This document shows, piece after piece, positions 6,693 through 11,802 of a stretch of 11,802 nt of DNA. Every line of letters begins with the position of its first letter. The stretch's first letter is position 1. Made by a program: the position numbers and the translations under genes. Under the pieces are notes generated by a model, which was given only the letters and a program-made list of their open reading frames with translations, was not told where the DNA came from and did no database searches. Source of the stretch: Spirochaetaceae bacterium (lineage in GTDB: Bacteria > Spirochaetota > Spirochaetia > Treponematales > Breznakiellaceae); NCBI GenBank assembly GCA_031258625.1, contig JAIRMO010000197.1, positions 1 to 11,802 on the forward strand, read 5' to 3'.

Positions 6693-7032
6693 ATTGTACA
6701 ATTACCTTATCGACATTTTTTATAGTCTCCTCAAAACAGGTTTTAAAAGATTCCGGAACCCCTGGTTTTACTTCTCTGTTTTTTATTTGGGTTTCAAATT
6801 CCACTGACTGTTTGTAGAGCTCGGTTAAAGACAGATTGGCGGCAATACCCTTGATGGTATGGACTAAGCCCTGGGCTTTTTCATAATCCGTTTTCTCTAC
6901 CGCCGCCAAAAGCGCCTCCAAATTCGGATCCGCTTTGAATTTATTTAACAATTTTATATAAAGTTTGGTATTCCCCATTACCCGTTTGCGGCCTTCTTCT
7001 ATATCAACATAGATAATTCCATTATCCGCCAT
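6685..7032 (-). CDS. Stand-alone Hpt (histidine phosphotransfer) protein
   Basis: This is a 115-residue all-helical phosphotransfer domain. The phosphorylatable histidine is His58 in the motif GLVHTIKGIAANL (55-67), the classical 'HxLKGxAxxL' pattern of Hpt modules. Such proteins relay phosphate between a hybrid kinase and a response regulator. The start at ATG 7032 is chosen because GGAGG (7041-7045) lies eight bases upstream; the frame could extend to a TTG at 7053 but that falls in the -10 box. The last 8 bases overlap the start of the REC-HD-GYP gene, so the two are translationally linked and probably partners. Composition is much richer in A+T than the neighbours (about 38% G+C over 6721-6840 by hand count), which may hint at a different history, but this is weak evidence. 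Confidence 0.88.
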   Translation of the reverse strand: MADNGIIYVDIEEGRKRVMGNTKLYIKLLNKFKADPNLEALLAAVEKTDYEKAQGLVHTIKGIAANLSLTELYKQSVEFETQIKNREVKPGVPESFKTCFEETIKNVDKVIVQYG

Positions 7033-7040
7033 CCGTTTAT

Positions 7041-7045
7041 CCTCC
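7041..7045 (-). promoter_or_regulatory. Ribosome-binding site of the Hpt gene
   Basis: GGAGG on the minus strand, eight bases before ATG 7032. It favours that start over upstream in-frame ATG and TTG codons. Confidence 0.75.
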
Positions 7046-7052
7046 ATGAACA

Positions 7053-7082
7053 ATTATATTTGAGGCTGTTTCAAAATCTCAA
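7053..7082 (-). promoter_or_regulatory. Sigma70-type promoter of the hpt/HD-GYP operon
   Basis: On the minus strand TTGAGA (7082-7077) and a perfect TATAAT (7058-7053) are 18 bases apart. Transcription would begin near 7046, giving a leader of about 14 bases that still contains the GGAGG. It may also drive cyaB. Prediction from sequence only. Confidence 0.65.
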
Positions 7083-7093
7083 GTACTGAAACA
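7067..7093. promoter_or_regulatory. Possible operator: 7-bp inverted repeat over the -35 box
   Basis: TGTTTCA (7067-7073) and TGAAACA (7087-7093) are perfect inverted half-sites with a 13-base spacer. Their centres are 20 bases apart, close to two helical turns, and they straddle the -35 box (7077-7082) of the hpt promoter. This geometry suits a dimeric regulator. The regulator is not identified. Confidence 0.4.
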
Positions 7094-7094
7094 A

Positions 7095-7337
7095 CAACCT
7101 TGGATTTTATACCGCCGACCCTTTACCCCCATATATATGGCACTATTTCCATTTACACACTATATGTTGTGTATAAACGAAGATCGAGACTCTAATACAT
7201 ACTATATATAGTGTTATTGATTTAATAATGCGCTATATATATATCCATGAACGATTACTTATAATTTATATTTTTTGGGGGCAATAGTCTAGTAATTTAA
7301 GAATTAGAACAGCAATTCAAAGTTTAAATAGGCATAA
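7095..7337. other. A+T-rich non-coding stretch upstream of the hpt promoter
   Basis: No gene is visible on either strand. The centre (about 7125-7275) is dominated by TATATA runs and CACTAT words. It includes a perfect 12-bp palindrome ACTATATATAGT (7201-7212) and an inverted repeat TACACA / TGTGTA (7154-7159 with 7168-7173). Together with the structured element at 7338-7558 it makes up most of the 635-base gap between the hpt gene and the outer-membrane protein gene. Confidence 0.55.
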
Positions 7338-7558
7338 AGAGAAAAGACGCCTAAAAGAACTTCCGGGGGGCGGCCCGATACCTTAGTCTAAACAACGGCC
7401 TTTATTGGGCCTACGCCGTGGCGCCTTATTTCATCAACACGCTACCGCGTGCGCTTATCGGACGCCTGTCGGCGGGCAAATAGCGGTTCCTCCCGGAGGG
7501 CCCCTCCTCTATGTGCCCGCCGGCATCCCAGACGAACTTTTTCGGGCGTCTTTTCTCT
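7338..7558. repeat. 221-bp inverted-repeat-bounded element with nested hairpins
   Basis: A perfect 14-bp inverted repeat, AGAGAAAAGACGCC (7338-7351) and its complement (7545-7558), bounds a G+C-rich insert in an otherwise A+T-rich gap. Inside is a long imperfect stem in which 7471-7483 pairs with 7509-7521 (12 of 13), continued by 7460-7466 with 7522-7528. One position in that extension forms a G-U pair only in minus-strand RNA. There is also a perfect 5-bp hairpin (CACGC, loop TACC, GCGTG at 7438-7451) and ACGGC/GCCGT arms near 7395-7419. No long reading frame is present. It could be a miniature inverted-repeat transposable element, a structured RNA made with the upstream operon, or a dispersed repeat. 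I see no clear target-site duplication. Confidence 0.6.
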
Positions 7559-7667
7559 CCGAAAAAAAATTACTGTAAAAAAGAGGAAGGCGGCCGGGGA
7601 CATACCGGGTCTCTGATAGATCCCGGCATACCATGATCTGCCCTATTGCCGTTTTCCGTTATTTCCC
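7559..7667. other. 3' flank of the outer-membrane protein gene
   Basis: No gene is visible. On the minus strand a weak stem (CCGGG with CCCGG, about 7606-7627) follows the stop, and a T6 run (7578-7583) comes about 25 bases later. That is too far for a confident intrinsic terminator, so the end of the transport operon is not defined. Confidence 0.35.
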
Positions 7668-8780
7668 TTAGAAACGGATCCTGACCTTGGCGGCGGTCGA
7701 AAAACCGTTAAATTCTTCCTTGTCGAGGGCCGCCTGGCCTGACAGGGTCAGGGTAACGCCCTGGAGAAGGTCGTGATCCAGGGTGATGACCGGAGTAAAG
7801 GAAACATCCTCCAGGCCGAAAAGACAGGTGAGGTTTACCTGGGTATAATCGTTGATATGGTAAAGAACCGTACCGCAGAGATTGTGCCGGGAGGAAAAGC
7901 CCGGCGCGGTTTCGGCATTTCGGGCGGCGGCGGACCCGCTGTAGAGGTATTCCGCGAGGACGTAGAAGTCCCCGTCCAGGAAGGAGTAGTCGAAGCCGGC
8001 GTCCGCGGAGAGGCCCCCGATCCCCGCCCCTGCTTCCCGGTCATAGGTGTAGAGGAGGTCCGTGGCAAAACCCAGTTCAAGGTCCGCCTTGAGGGAAAGA
8101 CCCGCACGGTGGATACCGGCGGGGGAGCCATCCCGGGGGGCCTCGTAGGCGTAAAGAAATTGGACGCTGGCCCGATCCCAGTGCTTGTCGGCGGAAGTCC
8201 CGGCGATAAAACCGCCGCCGTCGGAATCGAGGGGGTTTTGGGGAGCAACCGTGAAGGCCAGAATCTTGAGGGTGTCCTGGGGATAAGCGGAGAGGGCGGC
8301 CCCCAGGACCGCCCGGGGGCGGGCGTCGGGGAAAAGGAGGTTGCGCGGGTTGAGGAAGTCCGACGGGCTAAAAGCCTGACCGTAGCCGAAACCCAGCCGC
8401 AGGAGCCCTATATCGGCGCCCAGCGCGTCTCCCCGAATACGGAAATAAAGCCGTTCCAGTTCCATGGCGGCGGCGTAGTTTTCCCCGACCGTAACGGCCG
8501 AAGGGGCAGGCCCGGCGGTTGCGTTTAGGGCGGAACTCCCCGCGACGGCGATGAGGTTAACGGCGCCGTAAAAATCGGCCCTATCCCCCAGGGAAGCCCG
8601 CATCCGTAGATTGGCGTACTCCTCCCAATCATAGGCAAAGGGCCGCCCGCCGCCGGGATCCCCCGCAAAACCCACCTTGCTGTCCAGGAGCCCCGAAAAT
8701 TCCAATCCCTGGGCAGAGGCCCCTCCCCCCGCAGCGCCAAGAAAAAGTATCATCCCCAAAACCAACGCCGCCTTCATCAT
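7668..8780 (-). CDS. Outer-membrane beta-barrel protein (porin-like), signal peptide
   Basis: This is a 370-residue exported protein with a signal peptide (MMKAALVLGMILFLGAAGG, likely cleaved after ASA near residue 23). Alternating hydrophobic/polar strands with many Gly, Tyr and Phe residues follow, and the C-terminus is RIRF; a terminal Phe is the usual recognition signal for barrel insertion by the BAM machinery. Near residues 128-160 the sequence runs LRLGFGYGQAFSPSD, FLNPRN, FPDARPR. This 'GxGxxFSPxDxxNP' pattern recalls barrel families found with lipid or lipoprotein transport genes. ATG 8780 is preferred because AAAGGAGG (8788-8795) lies seven bases upstream; ATG 8786 would be only one base away. 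It follows the LolA-like gene by 30 bases and is the last gene of that operon. The substrate is unknown. Confidence 0.75.
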   Translation of the reverse strand: MMKAALVLGMILFLGAAGGGASAQGLEFSGLLDSKVGFAGDPGGGRPFAYDWEEYANLRMRASLGDRADFYGAVNLIAVAGSSALNATAGPAPSAVTVGENYAAAMELERLYFRIRGDALGADIGLLRLGFGYGQAFSPSDFLNPRNLLFPDARPRAVLGAALSAYPQDTLKILAFTVAPQNPLDSDGGGFIAGTSADKHWDRASVQFLYAYEAPRDGSPAGIHRAGLSLKADLELGFATDLLYTYDREAGAGIGGLSADAGFDYSFLDGDFYVLAEYLYSGSAAARNAETAPGFSSRHNLCGTVLYHINDYTQVNLTCLFGLEDVSFTPVITLDHDLLQGVTLTLSGQAALDKEEFNGFSTAAKVRIRF

Positions 8781-8787
8781 GATCATG

Positions 8788-8795
8788 CCTCCTTT
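8788..8795 (-). promoter_or_regulatory. Ribosome-binding site of the outer-membrane protein gene
   Basis: AAAGGAGG on the minus strand. Its spacing favours the second in-frame ATG (8780, seven bases) over the first (8786, one base). Confidence 0.7.
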
Positions 8796-8810
8796 GTTTT
8801 TTACGATCCG

Positions 8811-9626
8811 TTATCTTTCCAGGTTCCGGGTGCTGAATACCGAATCCGCGATGGGCCGGTCCAGAGCAACCCTCCGCATCACCATGGTGGTCTTGCTGTT
8901 TTTCCGTAAAAGGTCCCGGATCTCGATTTCTACGGGGAAGCGCTTACCCCCGAAGGTTTCCACCTTAAGGAGGTTATACTCCTTGAGTTTCGCCCCCGAA
9001 AGGGCAAAAAGTTCGTAATGGAGGCAGTCTCCGGTTTCCTGGTCTATCCATAGTTTCTGTTTTGGATAACTTTCGGTCCGCTTTTTCGCGGAGAGGTCCA
9101 GGACCCAGCAATTCCGGTTATTCCAAATTTCAGAACCCGCGAGAACCGGATTATACCGTGCCGACAGCTTCTCGTTTTCAATGGTGTCCTCGTAGGACAT
9201 ATCGGAACCCATCATACTCTCTTTGAGCATGTGTCCCGAAATCAACATCACCTCTTCGGTATCCGGGGAGTACACGTAGAGCCGCCCGCCTTTCTTGAGG
9301 TACTTGGTTCCCCGGTCTTCGGGGTTGGTAAATTCGATAAAACTGTCGGAATTTTCCCGCGCCCAGGCTTTCATGGTTTTTACAAAACGCCGGTTCTGAT
9401 AATCAATGATCATCTCCCCTTCGTACTCGATGGTGGTGTAGATTTCGTTGTCATCCACCCGCCGCAACAGTTCCGCCGCGGACGGGGCCTGTCCGTACAC
9501 AAAGGCCCCCGCCGTTAAAACAAACACAAACGCGCATACGGTTGCTTTCATCAGGGGCGAAGCCCCTTTCATAAGGAGGGGGCACAGCCCCTTCCAAAAA
9601 ACGCTTAACCATCCCATTATTTTCAT
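8811..9626 (-). CDS. LolA-like outer-membrane lipoprotein-sorting protein
   Basis: This 271-residue exported protein resembles the LolA/LolB-fold 'outer membrane lipoprotein-sorting' family, periplasmic carriers with an open half-barrel that holds acyl chains. Typical features are the early helix SAAELLRRVDDNE (49-61), strands GEMIIDYQNRR (70-80), FIEFTNPEDRGTKYLKKGG (96-114), LYVYSPDTEEVMLI (116-129), then the signature MMGSDMSYEDTIE (138-150) and later WVLDLSAKK and KLWIDQETGD. The start at ATG 9626 is supported by GGAGG six bases upstream. This leaves an odd 25-residue N-terminal extension ahead of the conventional signal peptide, which would begin at Met26 (MKATVCAFVFVLTAG, cleavage near Gly45). 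The extension contains two palindromic units. The gene lies 16 bases after a permease gene and precedes a barrel gene, so a role in moving a lipoprotein or lipid to the outer membrane is likely. Confidence 0.82.
   Translation of the reverse strand: MKIMGWLSVFWKGLCPLLMKGASPLMKATVCAFVFVLTAGAFVYGQAPSAAELLRRVDDNEIYTTIEYEGEMIIDYQNRRFVKTMKAWARENSDSFIEFTNPEDRGTKYLKKGGRLYVYSPDTEEVMLISGHMLKESMMGSDMSYEDTIENEKLSARYNPVLAGSEIWNNRNCWVLDLSAKKRTESYPKQKLWIDQETGDCLHYELFALSGAKLKEYNLLKVETFGGKRFPVEIEIRDLLRKNSKTTMVMRRVALDRPIADSVFSTRNLER
9553..9595. repeat. Two palindromic units inside the LolA-like coding start
   Basis: AGGGGC, loop GAA and GCCCCT (9553-9567) form a perfect 6-bp hairpin. Nearby GGAGGGGGC, loop ACA and GCCCCTTCC (9575-9595) form a 9-bp one with a single G-T pair. 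Translated, the two units give WKGLCPLLMK and MKGASPLMK, which look like diverged tandem copies. Confidence 0.6.
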
Positions 9627-9632
9627 TCTAAA

Positions 9633-9637
9633 CCTCC
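9633..9637 (-). promoter_or_regulatory. Ribosome-binding site of the LolA-like gene
   Basis: GGAGG on the minus strand, six bases before ATG 9626, in the 16-base gap after the permease stop. It points to the long form of the protein, because no comparable site precedes Met26. Confidence 0.65.
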
Positions 9638-9642
9638 ATTAT

Positions 9643-10914
9643 CTATCGTCGTAACGCTTCCACCGGTTCCACAAAGGCGCTTTTCAGGCTGGGGAACAGG
9701 GTGAAAAGGGACGCCGTCAGTACGCCCATGAGCCAGCTTCGCAGCAGGTTGGCGAAACTGAAGTCGAAGAAGATGGCGTTGGCCGCGGGCATTTCCGCGA
9801 AGGTGCTTTCCCCGGCAAGGGCGGTCCAGCGCAGGGGGAAGAACTGGCCGATGCCGGTGAGGAGGCCCCCCGCGATCACCCCCACGGTGGCGCCGGCCAT
9901 GGCGAGAAACAAAGACTCGAAGAAGAAGACCCGCACGATTTCCCCCCGGGTCATACCGAGGCTCCCCATCATGCCGATCTCCTTGATCCGCTCGTGGATG
10001 ATCATGGTGATGGTGTTGACGATGAGCAGACACGCCACGATGAGGAACACCAGGTAGATCAGGTAAAACAGGGGTTCGTACATATTCATCATGACGATCC
10101 AGTACTGATCCCGCCACTCGGTAATCACGTCCTCCGGGCCAAAAATTTTTTCCATTTCCGCGGCGATGCGGGGGCTCTGTTCCGGGGAGCCGGCGTAGAC
10201 GATGATCTGCTGGGCGGCGTCCTCCAGCACGAGGAGGCGTTGGAGGCGGCCAAAGTCCACGATGATGGTTTCCCCGTCGGCCTTGGCGTAGTCGAAGCGG
10301 AATATCCCGCTGACCACGGGGGCCCACATCTTGTCGGAGAACTGGGCCGACACGGTTTTGAGGGGGATGCGGTCGCCGATCCTGAGGCCCGCCTTTTCCG
10401 CGAACCGGAGGCCCACGGCGCACTCGTTGCTGTCCGGCCCGGGCCAGCGGCCCTCCAGGAGACCGTCGTTCCGGTCGGTCAGGTTGAAGTAGTTCACCGC
10501 CGTCTCTTCCGCCATGTTCATGCCCCAGAGACTTGCGTGTTTTACGAGGCTCTCCTGTAAGGTGGCGTAGGCGGAGATCCGGGGGAACACCGCCCGTACG
10601 CCGGGAATGGCCCGGATCCGTTCCGTTACCGCGGCGAGGCTCTGCCCCTCCGCCACGGGGTACTGGACCGGACTGTACTCGTTCTCCGCCTCGTATTGGG
10701 CCGACACCGCCCGCACATGGCCCAGCTCAAAGACCTGGATCACCTCGTGCATACTCTTCAACATCCCCTCGATAAGGGACGAATAGAACACGATGAAGAA
10801 CACGGCGATCCCCACCGCGGCCACGCAGAACATGGTCCGCCTGAGATTGCGGAAAATGTTCCTAAAGGCGATGGTGATAAGGGCCCCTGTTCCCCCCCGT
10901 TTATAATTGTTCAT
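9643..10914 (-). CDS. FtsX/MacB-type ABC transporter permease (LolC/E-like)
   Basis: This is a 423-residue inner-membrane permease of the FtsX/LolCE/MacB class. A first membrane helix (about 28-45, VAAVGIAVFFIVFY) follows the conserved 'AFRNIFRNLRRT' amphipathic start. A large periplasmic MacB-core-like domain (about 50-275) leads to three more helices (about 281-302, 330-355, 388-410). The cytoplasmic coupling segment ERIKEIGMMGSLGMTRGEI (308-326) contacts the ATPase, and the tail 'FPSLKSAFVEPVEALRR' is typical of the class. The start at ATG 10914 is set by GAGGAGG (10920-10926) five bases away; the frame is open to a TTG at 11022, but that extension is a hairpin-rich non-coding stretch. The permease lies between its sister permease and the LolA-like gene. 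A heterodimer with the sister, powered by an ATPase beyond the window, is the natural reading. Confidence 0.9.
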   Translation of the reverse strand: MNNYKRGGTGALITIAFRNIFRNLRRTMFCVAAVGIAVFFIVFYSSLIEGMLKSMHEVIQVFELGHVRAVSAQYEAENEYSPVQYPVAEGQSLAAVTERIRAIPGVRAVFPRISAYATLQESLVKHASLWGMNMAEETAVNYFNLTDRNDGLLEGRWPGPDSNECAVGLRFAEKAGLRIGDRIPLKTVSAQFSDKMWAPVVSGIFRFDYAKADGETIIVDFGRLQRLLVLEDAAQQIIVYAGSPEQSPRIAAEMEKIFGPEDVITEWRDQYWIVMMNMYEPLFYLIYLVFLIVACLLIVNTITMIIHERIKEIGMMGSLGMTRGEIVRVFFFESLFLAMAGATVGVIAGGLLTGIGQFFPLRWTALAGESTFAEMPAANAIFFDFSFANLLRSWLMGVLTASLFTLFPSLKSAFVEPVEALRR

Positions 10915-10919
10915 ATAAA

Positions 10920-10926
10920 CCTCCTC
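10920..10926 (-). promoter_or_regulatory. Ribosome-binding site of the second permease gene
   Basis: GAGGAGG on the minus strand, five bases before ATG 10914. It decides the start against an open N-terminal extension through the hairpin cluster. Confidence 0.75.
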
Positions 10927-10931
10927 TACCG

Positions 10932-11012
10932 CCCCCAAAGGGGGGGTCATATCGGGACTAGTCCCGCCCCCGAAGGGGAGGGGCAGAGCTCCTTTCCTCA
11001 CCCCCGAAGGGG
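10932..11012. repeat. Cluster of four G+C-rich hairpins between the two permease genes
   Basis: The spacer carries CCCCC-AAA-GGGGG (10932-10944), a perfect 14-bp palindrome CGGGACTAGTCCCG (10953-10966), CCCC-GAA-GGGG (10968-10978) and CCCCCGAAGGGG (11001-11012). None is followed by a T-run on the minus strand, so these are not ordinary terminators. They could stabilise or pause the message between the two permeases, or be dispersed palindromic repeats. Confidence 0.65.
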
Positions 11013-11014
11013 CG

Positions 11015-11802
11015 TCACTCAAACCTCAAACTTTCGGTGATCTCCATCTTCGTTGCCCGGTTGGCGGGGAGCAGGGCCATGAGGGACGAGAGGAAGGTAG
11101 CTACTACGCCGCTGCCTATGATGGCGCCTATCCGCCAGGTTCCCCGGAAGTTGCCCGCGATGCGGTAGCCCATGTTACCCCCCATCTGTTCCATCATCTC
11201 CGAGAAGTCCACGCCGTACTTGACCATGGGGATGTTGAGGAGGCAGCCGGCGATGATGCCCAGGACGGAACCGGTGAGGCCCAGGAAGCAGGCTTCAACC
11301 ATATAAGTGAAGATCAACTGACCGCCGGTCATGCCCAGGGCACGCATCATGCCGATTTCTTTGGTCCGTTCCAGAATGGCCAGGAGCATGGTGTTGGAAA
11401 TGCCGATGAAGGCCAGGAAAAAAAGAAGGACGGAGAAAATTTTGGTTGACCCCGATTCCATGGCCTCGTAGCCCAGATAGTCTTTCACATAGTCCATCCA
11501 GAAAAACACGTCCAGTTCGGCCGGGAGGGTCATGCCCCGTTTTGCCAGGCCCGCGTCCAGCGCGGCGCGGATAACCGCTTTGGTTTCGATCTTGCTGGTC
11601 ATGTCCGCCGCGCCCAGGGTCTTGTCCCGGATCAGAAGTTCCGTGATCCGGCCTTCCAGCATCATCCCCGCCTCGTCCTGCAGCGCGTCCAGGGGCATAT
11701 AGCCGATGTTGTAGTTGTTGAAGGGATCCGGGGAATTTACGAGGCCCACTACCTTGGCGTCGATCACCTGGTTCACATGCCGCACCGCGCCGGAAAAGTC
11801 CG
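11015..11802 (-). CDS. FtsX/MacB-type ABC transporter permease (LolC/E-like), 5' end outside window
   Basis: The C-terminal 261 residues of a permease of the same class as its downstream neighbour. The frame is open to the right edge (codons for DFSGA precede the first candidate GTG at 11785), so the true start is outside. The visible part holds the end of the periplasmic domain, a membrane helix (KIFSVLLFFLAFIGISNTML), the coupling segment ERTKEIGMMRALGMTGGQL that docks on the ATPase, a second helix (VEACFLGLTGSVLGIIAG) and a final helix (GSGVVATFLSSLMALLPANR) with the usual 'xxITESLRFE' ending. It differs clearly from the neighbouring permease, so the pair probably forms a LolC/LolE-like heterodimer rather than being a recent duplication. 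Its stop is 100 bases before the next start. Confidence 0.9.
   Translation of the reverse strand, partial: DFSGAVRHVNQVIDAKVVGLVNSPDPFNNYNIGYMPLDALQDEAGMMLEGRITELLIRDKTLGAADMTSKIETKAVIRAALDAGLAKRGMTLPAELDVFFWMDYVKDYLGYEAMESGSTKIFSVLLFFLAFIGISNTMLLAILERTKEIGMMRALGMTGGQLIFTYMVEACFLGLTGSVLGIIAGCLLNIPMVKYGVDFSEMMEQMGGNMGYRIAGNFRGTWRIGAIIGSGVVATFLSSLMALLPANRATKMEITESLRFE

Noticed and set aside
7338..7558. Integron attC site
   Set aside because: Treponemes can carry integrons and the arms recall attC folding, but I do not see the paired GTTRRRY/RYYYAAC core sites at the ends and there is no cassette or integrase.
7773..8528. 251-codon plus-strand open frame opposite the outer-membrane protein
   Set aside because: The minus-strand gene has a signal peptide, a ribosome-binding site and a terminal Phe; this frame has none of these.
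9623..10423. 266-codon minus-strand frame inside the second permease
   Set aside because: It is Arg/Pro/Gly-rich and overlaps the permease in another frame; the permease has membrane helices and the coupling motif.
10915..11022. 36-residue N-terminal extension of the second permease
   Set aside because: It would start at a TTG inside the previous gene's end and run through the hairpin cluster, while a GAGGAGG points to ATG 10914.

Overview
All recognisable genes lie on the minus strand, so transcription runs from right to left. The gene set suggests a Gram-negative-type spirochaete, most likely a Treponema-like organism. The clues are a FemAB-type peptidoglycan-bridge protein with the SFLQSGFW / WRYN signatures, a CYTH 'class IV adenylate cyclase' with an ExExK N-terminus, a REC-HD-GYP response regulator, a Lol-like export cluster and an outer-membrane barrel. 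The assignment is inferred from protein style and was not tested by a search. Base composition is uneven: about 70% G+C in the RNase Z gene, about 38% in the Hpt gene (hand counts).

Layout from right to left. (1) 11802-7668: an envelope transport operon with an FtsX-type ABC permease (5' end outside the window), a second FtsX-type permease, a LolA-like periplasmic protein and a signal-peptide-bearing outer-membrane beta-barrel. The ATPase is not in the window. (2) 7667-7033: a 635-base gap holding a 221-bp inverted-repeat element with nested hairpins, a very A+T-rich stretch with short palindromes, and a good promoter for the next operon with a possible operator over its -35. (3) 7032-4981: an Hpt phosphotransfer protein, an overlapping REC-HD-GYP response regulator (probable cyclic-di-GMP phosphodiesterase) and a CYTH/CyaB protein, which together form a compact nucleotide-signalling unit. 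(4) 4980-4730: a G+C-rich spacer with small repeats, ending in a near-consensus promoter that would give a nearly leaderless metG message. (5) 4729-388: metG, a FemAB-like gene and rnz (RNase Z), translationally coupled through TAATG and ATGA junctions. (6) 387-1: a mostly non-coding stretch with an unrecognised, possibly frameshifted small reading frame, then the first 26 codons of a small protein that resembles an insertion-sequence accessory protein.

How the genes work together. The right-hand operon plausibly extracts a lipoprotein or lipid from the inner membrane (permeases plus a missing ATPase), carries it across the periplasm (LolA-like) and serves an outer-membrane barrel. The middle operon passes phosphate from an unseen kinase through Hpt to a c-di-GMP-degrading output. 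The left operon mixes translation (MetRS, tRNA 3' processing) with cell-wall cross-bridge chemistry.

The most unusual signals are the 221-bp structured element, a tandem palindromic duplication written into the N-terminus of the LolA-like protein, a family of short C-run/G-run hairpins scattered at gene borders, and the predicted leaderless metG start. I found no CRISPR array, tRNA, rRNA or complete mobile element.
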